A DNA stretch of 14,245 bases from Burkholderiales bacterium. Its GTDB lineage: Bacteria > Pseudomonadota > Gammaproteobacteria > Burkholderiales > SHXO01. How positions within the stretch are numbered: position 1 is the first letter of the stretch; each line of letters starts with the position of its first letter. The stretch spans positions 1-14,245 of the forward strand of contig JAHCKU010000041.1 of NCBI GenBank assembly GCA_026125625.1, given 5' to 3'. The position numbers were made by a program, and so were the translations under genes. The notes beneath the pieces were generated by a model, which ran no database searches, had not been told where the DNA came from, and saw only the letters and a program-made list of their open reading frames with translations. Of the stretch, positions 5,251-13,112 are shown piece by piece.

Positions 5251-5877
5251 TCATCCGCGACCGCGCTTGAGCTGCGCGGCGATGGTTGCCACGTGACGGC
5301 CCTGATAGCGGGCGATGGCCAGCTCGTTTTCACTCGGCTGACGTGAACCGTCGCCGCCGGTGATGGTACTGGCGCCGTAAGGGCTGCCACCGCTGATTTC
5401 GCTCATGGTCATCTGGCGCTGCTCGGCATAGGGCACGCCGACGACGATCATGCCGTGATGCAACAGCGTGGTGTGGAAACTGGTGATGGTGGTCTCCTGG
5501 CCGCCGTGCTGGGTGGCAGTGCTGGTGAATACGCTGCCGACCTTGCCCACCAGCGCGCCCTTCGCCCATAGACCACCGGTCTGATCGAGGAAGTTGCGCA
5601 TCTGCGCAGTCATCATGCCGTAGCGTGTGCCGGTGCCGAAGATGAACGCGTCGGCTTCGGTCAGCTGCTCCACCTTGGCTTCCGGAATATGCACGAAGGC
5701 TGCTCGCGCGGCCTTGGCACCGCTCTTCTCCAGGATGTCGTCCGGCACCAGCTCCGCCACTTGCAGCAGGGTGACTTCGGTGTCGGTCACTTCGCGTGCG
5801 CCGGCGGCAACCGCCTCGGCCATGCGATAGATGTGGCCGTACATGCTGTAGAAGATGATCTGTACTCTGGTCGTCAT
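5251..5877 (-). CDS. wrbA: NAD(P)H:quinone oxidoreductase type IV, WrbA family flavodoxin-like protein
   Basis: The 208-residue protein is of usual WrbA length (about 200) and has the flavodoxin fold. The FMN phosphate loop is YSMYGHIYRMAEAV (10-23). GTGTRYGMMTAQMRNFLDQT (81-100) is the FMN isoalloxazine segment typical of WrbA, and STATQHGGQETT (129-140) is the WrbA-specific loop. SPYGASTITGGDGSR (165-179) and ELAIARYQGRHVA (185-197) are the usual C-terminal marks. WrbA reduces quinones with NAD(P)H by two electrons as a cytoplasmic tetramer and so avoids semiquinone radicals. GGGGGA lies 6-7 bases upstream of the ATG. The pirin stop codon lies 30 bp upstream on the same strand, so the two genes very probably form an operon. 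The downstream side runs into a tandem repeat array. Confidence 0.95.
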   Translation of the reverse strand: MTTRVQIIFYSMYGHIYRMAEAVAAGAREVTDTEVTLLQVAELVPDDILEKSGAKAARAAFVHIPEAKVEQLTEADAFIFGTGTRYGMMTAQMRNFLDQTGGLWAKGALVGKVGSVFTSTATQHGGQETTITSFHTTLLHHGMIVVGVPYAEQRQMTMSEISGGSPYGASTITGGDGSRQPSENELAIARYQGRHVATIAAQLKRGRG

Positions 5878-5907
5878 GATATTCCCCCAGGAAAAGCTCT
5901 GATCCGC

Positions 5908-6606
5908 TCACGCCATGTCGAACAGCAGCACCTCGGCGTCCCGCGCCTTGTCCAGGCGCACCTCCGGCTCGCCCACGATCTTGGCACCATCTCCAGCGGA
6001 CAAGGGGCGACCGTTCACCTCGACGCTGCCGCGCGCCACGTGCACGTAGCCCCGATGACCGGCAGCCAGCGCGTGCGTCACGCTATCGCTGCCGGTGAGG
6101 ACCGTTGCATATATCCAGGCGTTCTGGTGAATGCTCACCGATCCGTTTACGCCATCAGGAGAAGCCACCAGACGCAGACGTCCGCGCTTCTCTTCCACCG
6201 GAAAAGTCTTCTGCTCGTAGCTGGGGCGCACGCCACGCACGTTGGGCTCGATCCAGATCTGCAGAAAGTGCACGAGATCTTCGGGCGAGTGGTTGTACTC
6301 GCTGTGCAGCACGCCGGTACCCGCGCTCATGCGCTGCACGTCGCCGGGCCGGATCACCGAGCCGGTGCCGATGCTGTCCTTGTGCTCGAGGGCGCCCTCC
6401 AGCACATAGCTGATGATCTCCATGTCGCGATGCGGGTGCATGCCGAAGCCCTTGCCGCCCTGTACGCGATCTTCGTTGATCACACGCAGCGGGCCGAAAC
6501 CCATCTCGACCGGATCGTAATAATCGGCAAAGGAAAACGTGTGATAACTGTGGAGCCAACCGAGGTTGGCGTATCCGCGATCGGCGCTATGGCGCGTGCT
6601 GATCAT
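5908..6606 (-). CDS. Pirin family protein (YhhW-like bicupin, quercetin 2,3-dioxygenase type)
   Basis: The 232-residue bicupin matches E. coli YhhW in length. The N-terminal cupin keeps all four metal ligands at family positions: His57 and His59 in GMHPHRDMEI, and His101 and Glu103 in VLHSEYN. The C-terminal cupin (about 135-232) lacks ligands, as usual. YhhW-type pirins bind iron or another divalent metal and can oxygenate quercetin in vitro; the natural substrate is unknown. ATG 6604-6606 was chosen because MISTRHSADRGYANLGWLHS is the normal family start and AAGGAGAG sits about 8 bases upstream. The frame stays open to 6795, but that part overlaps the cls end and has no family likeness. wrbA follows after 30 bp; the pairing suggests a shared redox-stress task (inference). 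Confidence 0.92.
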   Translation of the reverse strand: MISTRHSADRGYANLGWLHSYHTFSFADYYDPVEMGFGPLRVINEDRVQGGKGFGMHPHRDMEIISYVLEGALEHKDSIGTGSVIRPGDVQRMSAGTGVLHSEYNHSPEDLVHFLQIWIEPNVRGVRPSYEQKTFPVEEKRGRLRLVASPDGVNGSVSIHQNAWIYATVLTGSDSVTHALAAGHRGYVHVARGSVEVNGRPLSAGDGAKIVGEPEVRLDKARDAEVLLFDMA

Positions 6607-6657
6607 GGCCGTGCTCTCCTTCGGATCACCGAATGCAATGAATCGCACAGCCAATAT

Positions 6658-6677
6658 AGGAGCGAGGTCTCGCTCCT
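6658..6677. promoter_or_regulatory. Perfect 20-bp inverted repeat upstream of pirin-wrbA, candidate operator
   Basis: AGGAGCGAG-GT-CTCGCTCCT has two exact 9-base arms with a 2-base centre. It lies 51 bp upstream of the pirin ATG. On the minus strand TATATT (6653-6658), a possible -10, directly follows it, so a protein bound here would sit in the promoter spacer. No U-tract follows on either strand, which argues against an intrinsic terminator for cls. The cognate regulator is unknown. Confidence 0.45.
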
Positions 6678-6725
6678 TCCAGCGAATCTTTTTGAGATAG
6701 TCGTTCAGGAACCTCGAACGACATG

Positions 6726-8156
6726 TCAGAGGAGGGTGTCGGCCAGCCGGGCGATGTTCTGCGCCACCCGCGCCGGTATGCTGCGCTGGCGCCATTGAAC
6801 GGGATCGACTTCCACCGAATCGCGGAAGTAGCGCGCCTGCACTGCGCGCAATGCAGCCACCACGCTGCGATCGTAGACCAGCACGCTCACCTCGTTGTTG
6901 AGTGCGAAGGAGCGGATATCCAGATTGCTGGAGCCGATCATCGCGATGTCGTCGTCGATGGAGGCGTGCTTGGCGTGCAGGAAGTTACCGTGATAGAGAT
7001 GGATGTGTGCGCCGGCATCGAGCAGTTCCTCGTAATTGGACTGCTGCGCCAGATGCACGATCGGCTTGTTGGAATGGCGCGACACCACCAGATGCACGGC
7101 CACGCCGCGCTCGGCCGCCATCTTCATCGCCTGCAGGAACGGCTCGTCCGGAACGAAGTAGGGTGTGGTGAGCACCACCCGCCGTGCAGCAGCGTGGATC
7201 AGCGCCACCATGATCTGCTGCGTGTTGCCGTGGTGATAGCCGGGGCCGCTGGGCATGACCTGCGCCACCACCCCTCCCGTGGAAGCCGCTTCGGGCAGCA
7301 GCTGCTCGGTGGGGTCGTCGGGCATGCGCTCGGTCTCGTAGTAGCGGTCCGCCAGGAACACGCCCTGCAGCTGGCGTACCACGGGGCCGGTCAGGCGCGC
7401 GACCAGTTCCTCGTTGGTGAGGCCGCGGTTGGCATCGGGGTTGACGATGTTCTGCGAGCCGACATAGCCGATCAAGCCGTCGATGACCGCAATCTTGCGA
7501 TGATTACGCAGATCCAGCCGTACCGCCTTCCTTCCCCATACGCGCGGCGGCATGACCAGCAGGCCTTCGATACCGGCATCCCGGAACACCGGCGCCAGAC
7601 GGCGGAAAGCGAACCAGGAGCCGTAGCCGTCGGCCAGCACACGACACTTGACGCCGCGCCCCACCGCTGCCTTCAGCGCTTCGATGACGCGCAGGCCGGT
7701 CGCATCGTCGCGGAAGATGTAGTAGAGAAGATGCACGTGGTGCCGGGCGCTGCCGATGTCCGACAGCATGCGCTCGAGGCCGTCACGATAGTCGGTGATC
7801 AGCTCGACGTCGTTGCCGCTGCAGATACCGAAATCGGCAAGCCGGTGCGCCAGCGCGATGGCGGGCGCGAACGTCGGCGGCAGGGCCGGTTGCCGTACCA
7901 GGCTGTCACCGAGGATGCGTGGCTGCAGTTCACGCACCAGCTTCGATACCGCCAGCTGCATCTCCAGCCGCTGGCGCGGGAAATAGGCACGCCCGAAGAT
8001 GGCATACAGAAGCAAGCCTGGCCAGGGCAGGAAGAAGATCAGCAGCAGCCAGCCGCGCGCGGCAGCCGGACTGCGCCGCTGCGGCACATAGAACAGCATT
8101 GCGAGCCGAATCCCCCACTCGCTGATCAGATAGAGCGTTCCCCAGCCCAGTTCCAT
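6726..8156 (-). CDS. cls: Cardiolipin synthase, two-HKD phospholipase D superfamily (ClsA-like)
   Basis: The 476-residue protein is of typical bacterial cardiolipin synthase length. It begins with two hydrophobic segments (about 5-24 and 35-55) that anchor it in the inner membrane. Two PLD active sites follow. HKD1 is RNHRKIAVIDGLIGYVGSQN with His219, Lys221 and Asp226. HKD2 is FLHAKHASIDDDIAMIGSSN with His394, Lys396 and Asp401. It should join two phosphatidylglycerol molecules into cardiolipin plus glycerol. TPYFVPDE (330-337) and the PRVWGRKAVRLDLRNHRK run are family marks. A weak purine run (GGACGA) precedes the ATG at 8154-8156. The gene stands alone: 193 bp separate it from malonyl-CoA decarboxylase upstream and 119 bp from pirin downstream, both on the same strand. 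The specific paralogue (ClsA or ClsB) is not settled, though two N-terminal membrane segments favour ClsA. Confidence 0.92.
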   Translation of the reverse strand: MELGWGTLYLISEWGIRLAMLFYVPQRRSPAAARGWLLLIFFLPWPGLLLYAIFGRAYFPRQRLEMQLAVSKLVRELQPRILGDSLVRQPALPPTFAPAIALAHRLADFGICSGNDVELITDYRDGLERMLSDIGSARHHVHLLYYIFRDDATGLRVIEALKAAVGRGVKCRVLADGYGSWFAFRRLAPVFRDAGIEGLLVMPPRVWGRKAVRLDLRNHRKIAVIDGLIGYVGSQNIVNPDANRGLTNEELVARLTGPVVRQLQGVFLADRYYETERMPDDPTEQLLPEAASTGGVVAQVMPSGPGYHHGNTQQIMVALIHAAARRVVLTTPYFVPDEPFLQAMKMAAERGVAVHLVVSRHSNKPIVHLAQQSNYEELLDAGAHIHLYHGNFLHAKHASIDDDIAMIGSSNLDIRSFALNNEVSVLVYDRSVVAALRAVQARYFRDSVEVDPVQWRQRSIPARVAQNIARLADTLL

Positions 8157-8172
8157 TGCTGTCGTCCAGACG

Positions 8173-8201
8173 TGCGCATGTTGCGCATCGGCCGAATTAT
8201 C
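8173..8201 (-). promoter_or_regulatory. Candidate cls leader: -10-like GATAAT followed by a short hairpin
   Basis: On the minus strand GATAAT (8196-8201) would start a transcript near 8189. The first transcribed bases would form TGCGCA-ACA-TGCGCA (8173-8187), a 6-bp stem with a 3-base loop, about 17 bases before the cls start codon. No good -35 is seen. The rest of 8157-8349 contains no gene or clear terminator. Confidence 0.25.
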
Positions 8202-8349
8202 CCATCGGCAGCAATGGCCTCCGGCAAGGGGTGAGTCCTACCACGCCGGGCGAGGCGATGCAGGTAAAGCCATCAGGTCGCATCACTCCAGCGCCTCGCG
8301 GTGAAGCCGAGCAGGCTCGCAAGGAACGCAAGCCCGCAAAGGCAAGCGC

Positions 8350-9855
8350 TCAGTCGCGGCAAAGGCTGTCGATATCCCCCGACACCGGCACCTTGCCTTG
8401 CCCGAGCAAGCTACGGTGCTTGTCGATACGCTTGAGGTCGTACAGGTAGTTGACCATCAACCCATACGATTGCTTCAGGCCCTTGGCGGAAGGATCACCT
8501 GCCCAGTTCAACCGCTCCACCCGTGCGCCGTTGGCCAGATGGAATCGGGCCACGGGGTCCACCGGCTTGCCCTCCTGCAGCTCGCGCACCAGATAGTATG
8601 CGGCGCATTCCAACAGCATCTGGCGCACGGGCGACTTGGCATCGAGCTCCAGCGGTTTGTCCGCCACGGCCAGGAGGTGCGCGGCTTGCGGAGGCTCGAA
8701 ACCCACGGCGCGGCCCAACTCACTGCGGCGCTTGTCGTCCAGGCGTTCGAGCATGGCACCCGCGTGCTTGCCCAGCCATGAGCGGAAACCCGGGATGGGT
8801 GACAGCGTAGCGAAGGTGCGCAGGCGCGGAAATTCGGCCGTGAGCGTTTCCACTACGTGCTTGATGAGCGAATCACCAAAGCTCACGCCGCGCAGCCCCC
8901 TCTGGGTATTGCTGATCGAATAGAAAATCGCCGTGGTTGCCTTGGAGAGATCGGCCGGCGCTGCCGCTTCGTCCAGCAGGGGCGTGATGCTGCTCGATAG
9001 GCGGTCCACCAGCGCCACCTCCACGAAGATCAGCGGCTCGTTGGGCAGCCGCGGGTGGAAGAAGCCATAGCAGCGGCGGTCGCTGTCGAGCCGATTCTTC
9101 AGGTCGGCCCAGCTGCGGATGTCGTGCACGGCCTCGTACTTGATGAGCTTCTCGATCAGCGAAGCGGGTGAATCCCAGGATAGGCGGCGCAGTTCCAGGA
9201 AGGCCACGTCGAACCAGGTCGAGAACAGGTGCTCCAGTTCAGCATCTAGCGCCAGCAGGCGCTTGTCTGCCTTGAGCACCAGCAGTAGTTCGGCGCGCAT
9301 ATCCACCAGAAAGCGCATGCCTTCGGGAAACACCGCGAAGCGCTGCAGCAGCCGCGCACGCGGCGACACCAGGGCACGGCGCAGGCTGATCTCGGCCTGA
9401 CCCTCTTCGGCGGTACCTGCTGCAGCCTCGTAACGCTGGCGGGCCGATTTGACGCGTGTGACATCGGGGGCGAACTGCTCGCACATCAGGAGCCACATGT
9501 CGCGCCGCTCCTCGTGCTCGGCCTTGGCGTACCACTCGGCCACCGCCTGGGCGCGGCGCCCACCCTCGATCTCGCTCACCTGCGGGGACACCACCTCCTG
9601 CAGGTTGGCCAGCAGGCGGCGCAGCGTCCGGGGCGAAAGTGCCTCCTGCCCGCGCCGCAGTGTGGCCTGCAGCCGCTCATGCGTGGAACGTGGCGCAGCT
9701 ATCTTGGCCTCGGCGTAGGTGGTCGATGACTTCTTCTTGTCGAGCGCCTGTGGCTTGGCGGAGGAGGCCTTGTCGGCCACGGGGGAGGCGGAGCGCAGGC
9801 GCGACATGCTACGTGCGATCCATCGCGGCGTGTGATTCGTCATGGTGTCAGTCAT
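8350..9855 (-). CDS. Malonyl-CoA decarboxylase
   Basis: The enzyme converts malonyl-CoA to acetyl-CoA and CO2, in malonate catabolism or in removing excess malonyl-CoA. The helical N-terminal domain is followed by the acetyltransferase-like catalytic domain, with LPNEPLIFVEVAL, AIFYSISNTQRGLRGVSFGD, LSPIPGF and FHLANGARVERLNW. By family knowledge the catalytic residues are the Ser of LSPIPGF and the His of FHLANGA (Ser352 and His439, counted from the start used here). The 501-residue length fits bacterial and mitochondrial homologues. The first ~45 residues are basic and poorly conserved. The start is uncertain: ATG 9853-9855 is used, ATG 9841-9843 and TTG 9871-9873 are in frame, and none has a clear ribosome site. 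No malonate transporter or malonyl-CoA synthetase gene is adjacent. A strong terminator ends 27 bp upstream. Confidence 0.93.
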   Translation of the reverse strand: MTDTMTNHTPRWIARSMSRLRSASPVADKASSAKPQALDKKKSSTTYAEAKIAAPRSTHERLQATLRRGQEALSPRTLRRLLANLQEVVSPQVSEIEGGRRAQAVAEWYAKAEHEERRDMWLLMCEQFAPDVTRVKSARQRYEAAAGTAEEGQAEISLRRALVSPRARLLQRFAVFPEGMRFLVDMRAELLLVLKADKRLLALDAELEHLFSTWFDVAFLELRRLSWDSPASLIEKLIKYEAVHDIRSWADLKNRLDSDRRCYGFFHPRLPNEPLIFVEVALVDRLSSSITPLLDEAAAPADLSKATTAIFYSISNTQRGLRGVSFGDSLIKHVVETLTAEFPRLRTFATLSPIPGFRSWLGKHAGAMLERLDDKRRSELGRAVGFEPPQAAHLLAVADKPLELDAKSPVRQMLLECAAYYLVRELQEGKPVDPVARFHLANGARVERLNWAGDPSAKGLKQSYGLMVNYLYDLKRIDKHRSLLGQGKVPVSGDIDSLCRD

Positions 9856-9881
9856 CCATTGCGCTGCGCTCAAGCGGGGCG

Positions 9882-9910
9882 AAAAAAGACGCGCCTGCGG
9901 CGCGTCTTTT
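9882..9910 (-). terminator. Strong rho-independent terminator after the RND pump operon
   Basis: On the minus strand the stem GACGCGCC-GCA-GGCGCGTC has 8 perfect GC-rich pairs with a 3-base loop. It is extended by flanking A/T pairs and followed by six T. It lies 21 bp after the RND stop codon. The flanking A and T runs also make it look bidirectional, but no plus-strand gene ends here. Confidence 0.9.
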
Positions 9911-9930
9911 CATGTCTGAGCGGACTTCGC

Positions 9931-12900
9931 TTAAGGTAACTGCTCGCCCAGCGGACGATGCGCGAGGTGCTCGGTGTCCGGTTCTTCGCCGGGATTGTGC
10001 ACCTTGCGCACGAGCAGGCTGTAGGCGATCGGAATGATGAACAGCGTCAGGAAGGTTCCCAGCATCATGCCGCCCACGATCACCCAGCCAATGGCCGCAC
10101 GCGCTTCTGCGCCTGCGCCGTGCGAAGTAGCCAGCGGCAGTGCACCCAGCACGGTCGCGAACGTCGTCATCAGAATCGGACGCAGACGCAAGGTGGAAGC
10201 CTCGACCACCGCCTCCAGCCTGGCCATTCCCTTGAGCCGCAGCTGGTTGGCGAACTCGACGATCAGAATGCCGTTCTTGGTGATCAGGCCCACCAGCATC
10301 ACCAGTCCGACCTGACTATAGATGTTGAGCGTTCCGCCGGATCCGAGCTTGGAGTGGATCCACATCACCAGCAGCGCACCGCACCACGCCAGCGGCACGG
10401 TCAGCATGATGACCAGCGGCCCGACGAAGCTCTCGAACTGCGCCGACAGTACCAGGTAGATGAAGATCACCGCCAGCAGCAGCACGATCGCCACTTCCTG
10501 CCCGCTTTCGCGGAACTCGCGCGACTGGCCGTCCAGATCGGTCGCCGTTCCCCTGGGCAGTTCCTCCTCGACCACCTTGTCGATGTAGGCCAGGGCCTCA
10601 CCCAGGGTCGAACCTGGGCCGACGTTACCGTTGATCATGGCCGCACGCAGCTTGTTGAAGTGGTTCAGCTCCTTCGGTGCCACGGTCTCGCGAATGGTCA
10701 CCAGATTGGAGAGCTGATGCAGCTCGCCGCCGGTGCCGCGCACGTAGATCGCGGTCAGGTCGGAAGGCTGTCGGCGATTGGCGTCCTCCACCTGCACCAC
10801 CACGTCGTATTGCTTGCCTTCGCGCTTGTAGCGGGTGACGTCACGTCCGCCCATCAGCGTCTCCAGGGTGTGGCCGATGGTCTCCATGGACACGCCCAGT
10901 GCGGAAGCCTTGTCGCGGTCGATCTCCACGCTCAGCTGCGGCTTGTTCAGCTTGAGGTCGGTGTCCAGGCCGATGATGCCGGGATACTGCGACAGCCGCC
11001 CCATGACCTTGCTGACATACTCCTGCAACTGCTCGTAGCTGTTGCCGTAGATCACGTACTCGATCTGCTTGGACAGGAAGTTCCCTCCCAGCGACGCCGG
11101 GTTGACGGTGAAGGAGATCACCCCCGGCAGACTGCCGAACAGCTTGGGTGTCAGCTCCTTGGTGATGTCGAGCTGGCTGCGGTCACGCTTGTCCCAGTGC
11201 GTAAGCACCGCGAAGCCGATCCCGAGGTTGACCGGATTGGGCCGCTCCAGACCAGGCGCCACGACCTCGAACAGGGTCTCGACTTCCGGATACTCGTTCA
11301 CGATCTTCCCGATCATGTGCATGTAGCTGTCGGTGTACTGCATGGTGGAGCCTTCGGGCGCCACTGCGAAGGCCATGAACATGCCGCGATCCTCCACCGG
11401 CGACAGTTCCGACTTGAGCTGCGTGCCGAGCCATGCGGTTGCAGCCAGCGTTGCCAGGAACAGCAGACCGACCACCCAACGTGCACGCAACGCCCCGCGC
11501 AGCAGGGAGCGATAGCCGCTGTTCATGCCCTCGAACATGCGCTCGGTAAGCTGATAGATCGGACTGTGGCGCGCGCCATGCGGCTTGAGCAGCTTCGAGC
11601 ACATCATGGGAGTGAGCGTGAGGGCCACGAAGCCCGATACCAGCACCGCCGAGACCACGGTCAGGGCGAACTCGATGAACAGCTGCCCGGTGCGACCGGT
11701 CATGAACACCAGCGGCATGAACACTGCCGCCAGCGTGATCGTCATCGCCAGAATCGCGAAGCCGATCTCCTTGGCGCCCACCAGTGCAGCCTGGTAGGGA
11801 CTCTTGCCGTCTTCGATATGGCGGTGGATGTTCTCCAGCATCACGATGGCGTCGTCCACCACCAGGCCGACCGCGAGCACGATCCCCAGCAGTGACAGCA
11901 CGTTGATGGAGAAGCCCATCACGTACAGGAAGAAGAAGGCGCCGATCAGAGAGACCGGGATGGTGACCGCCGGAATCAACGTCGCCCGCCAGCTGCGCAG
12001 GAAGATGAAGATGACCAGCACCACCAGGAGCAGTGCTTCGAGCATCACCTTGTAAACGGCGTTGATGGCCGCGGAGATGAACTCGGAAGTGTCCACCGCC
12101 ACCTTCATCTGCATGCCTTCCTGCAGAACCGGCTCCAGGCGCGGCAAGGTGCTACGCACCGCCTCGGCGATGGCCAGCGTGTTGCCCACCGACTGCTTCA
12201 CCACCCCCAGGCCAAGTGACTCGTTACCATTGATGCGTACGACCTTGCGATTCTCGTACGGACCGGGCGCGGCGTAGCCGATGTCGCGCAGGCGGATGGG
12301 ATAGCCGCCCACCTCGCGGATGATCATGTTGTTGAACTGCTCGGCGCTCTTGAGATCGGTTTCCGCGAGCACGGTGAACTCGCGATCGGTGCTCTCGATG
12401 CGCCCGCCGGGCGAATCCAGATTCTGCCGCTCCAGCGCGTCCTCGATGTCCTGCGCAGTGAGTCCCTGGGCGGCCATGCGCTCGCGATCCAGCCACACGC
12501 GCATCGAATACTTGCGCTCGCCGCCGATGATCACCGTGGCAACGCCCGGCAATGCCTTCAGCGGATCGGTGAGGTAGCGATCGGCGAAGTCGGTCAGCTC
12601 CATCGGCGTATGTCGATCGCTGGACAGTGCGATCCACATGATCGGCGAGGCGTCGGCTTCGATCTTGTTGACCACCGGCGTGTCCGCCTGATCCGGCAAC
12701 AGCGCCGCCACCCGCGATACGCGGTCGCGCACGTCGTTGGCTGCGGCCTCGACGTCACGATCGGTGATGAAGGTCACCGTGATCTGGCTGACCTCCTCAC
12801 GGCTTTGCGACTTGATGGTCTTGATGCCCTCGATGCCGGAGAGGGCGTCCTCGATCGGCGTGGTGATCACGCTTTCCACCACCTGTGAGGTGGCACCCTT

Positions 12901-13053
12901 GTAGACGGTGCGCACCGACACCGTGGGCGGGTCGATCTTGGGATATTCGCGCACCGCGAGGCGATCGAACGAGATCACACCCAGAAGGATGATGAGCAGG
13001 CTCATCACGGTGGCGAGCACCGGGCGCTTGACTGAAATTTCCGATAGAACCAT
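9931..13053 (-). CDS. RND multidrug efflux transporter, inner-membrane pump subunit (HAE-1 family)
   Basis: The 1040-residue protein is of normal AcrB-like length. It has an N-terminal membrane helix (about 10-28), a first periplasmic loop, a helix group at about 335-540, a second periplasmic loop, and the final helix group at about 870-1020. The proton relay is intact: Asp400-Asp401 in GLVVDDAIVMLENIHRHIE, Lys926 in LITKNGILIVEFANQLR, and the Thr pair in RPILMTTFATVLGALPLA. It should export hydrophobic or amphiphilic compounds by proton antiport as a trimer with the adaptor encoded just upstream and an outer-membrane channel not encoded here. The substrate cannot be predicted. Start ATG 13051-13053 begins MVLSEISVKRPVLATVMS, the normal family start, with AAGGGGG about 9 bases before it. 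The adaptor gene ends 50 bp upstream, so the two form an operon. An intrinsic terminator follows. Confidence 0.95.
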   Translation of the reverse strand: MVLSEISVKRPVLATVMSLLIILLGVISFDRLAVREYPKIDPPTVSVRTVYKGATSQVVESVITTPIEDALSGIEGIKTIKSQSREEVSQITVTFITDRDVEAAANDVRDRVSRVAALLPDQADTPVVNKIEADASPIMWIALSSDRHTPMELTDFADRYLTDPLKALPGVATVIIGGERKYSMRVWLDRERMAAQGLTAQDIEDALERQNLDSPGGRIESTDREFTVLAETDLKSAEQFNNMIIREVGGYPIRLRDIGYAAPGPYENRKVVRINGNESLGLGVVKQSVGNTLAIAEAVRSTLPRLEPVLQEGMQMKVAVDTSEFISAAINAVYKVMLEALLLVVLVIFIFLRSWRATLIPAVTIPVSLIGAFFFLYVMGFSINVLSLLGIVLAVGLVVDDAIVMLENIHRHIEDGKSPYQAALVGAKEIGFAILAMTITLAAVFMPLVFMTGRTGQLFIEFALTVVSAVLVSGFVALTLTPMMCSKLLKPHGARHSPIYQLTERMFEGMNSGYRSLLRGALRARWVVGLLFLATLAATAWLGTQLKSELSPVEDRGMFMAFAVAPEGSTMQYTDSYMHMIGKIVNEYPEVETLFEVVAPGLERPNPVNLGIGFAVLTHWDKRDRSQLDITKELTPKLFGSLPGVISFTVNPASLGGNFLSKQIEYVIYGNSYEQLQEYVSKVMGRLSQYPGIIGLDTDLKLNKPQLSVEIDRDKASALGVSMETIGHTLETLMGGRDVTRYKREGKQYDVVVQVEDANRRQPSDLTAIYVRGTGGELHQLSNLVTIRETVAPKELNHFNKLRAAMINGNVGPGSTLGEALAYIDKVVEEELPRGTATDLDGQSREFRESGQEVAIVLLLAVIFIYLVLSAQFESFVGPLVIMLTVPLAWCGALLVMWIHSKLGSGGTLNIYSQVGLVMLVGLITKNGILIVEFANQLRLKGMARLEAVVEASTLRLRPILMTTFATVLGALPLATSHGAGAEARAAIGWVIVGGMMLGTFLTLFIIPIAYSLLVRKVHNPGEEPDTEHLAHRPLGEQLP

Positions 13054-13087
13054 GGGTCACACCCCCTTGCGGGAGAGAAAACGGGGT

Positions 13088-13112
13088 GGCAGCTGGAGCT
13101 TCCCTAGCTGCC
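13088..13112 (-). promoter_or_regulatory. Hairpin at the adaptor/RND junction
   Basis: GGCAGCT (13088-13094) and AGCTGCC (13106-13112) are exact inverted copies around an 11-base loop. The adaptor stop codon lies across the loop edge at 13104-13106. On the minus-strand mRNA the stem is followed after a few bases by TTTT. It could act as a weak processing or attenuation site between the two cistrons, or be chance. Confidence 0.3.

Noticed and set aside
6658..6677. Intrinsic terminator of cls
   Set aside because: The stem is good, but no T-run follows on the minus strand; a regulatory dyad is more likely.
6607..6795. N-terminal extension of pirin by 63 residues
   Set aside because: It overlaps the end of cls, lacks family likeness, and a good ribosome site serves the ATG at 6606.
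6723..8234. 503-codon open frame on the plus strand opposite cls
   Set aside because: The minus strand carries both HKD active sites; the plus-strand product is low-complexity shadow sequence.
8157..8349. Small gene or terminator between malonyl-CoA decarboxylase and cls
   Set aside because: Only short dyads (8308-8319, 8173-8187) are seen, without a T-tract and without a coding frame that has a ribosome site.
9958..11895. 645-codon open frame on the plus strand inside the RND gene
   Set aside because: It is antisense to a clearly conserved transporter, is His/Gln/Arg-rich with no recognisable domain, and is explained by high-GC codon bias in the opposite strand.
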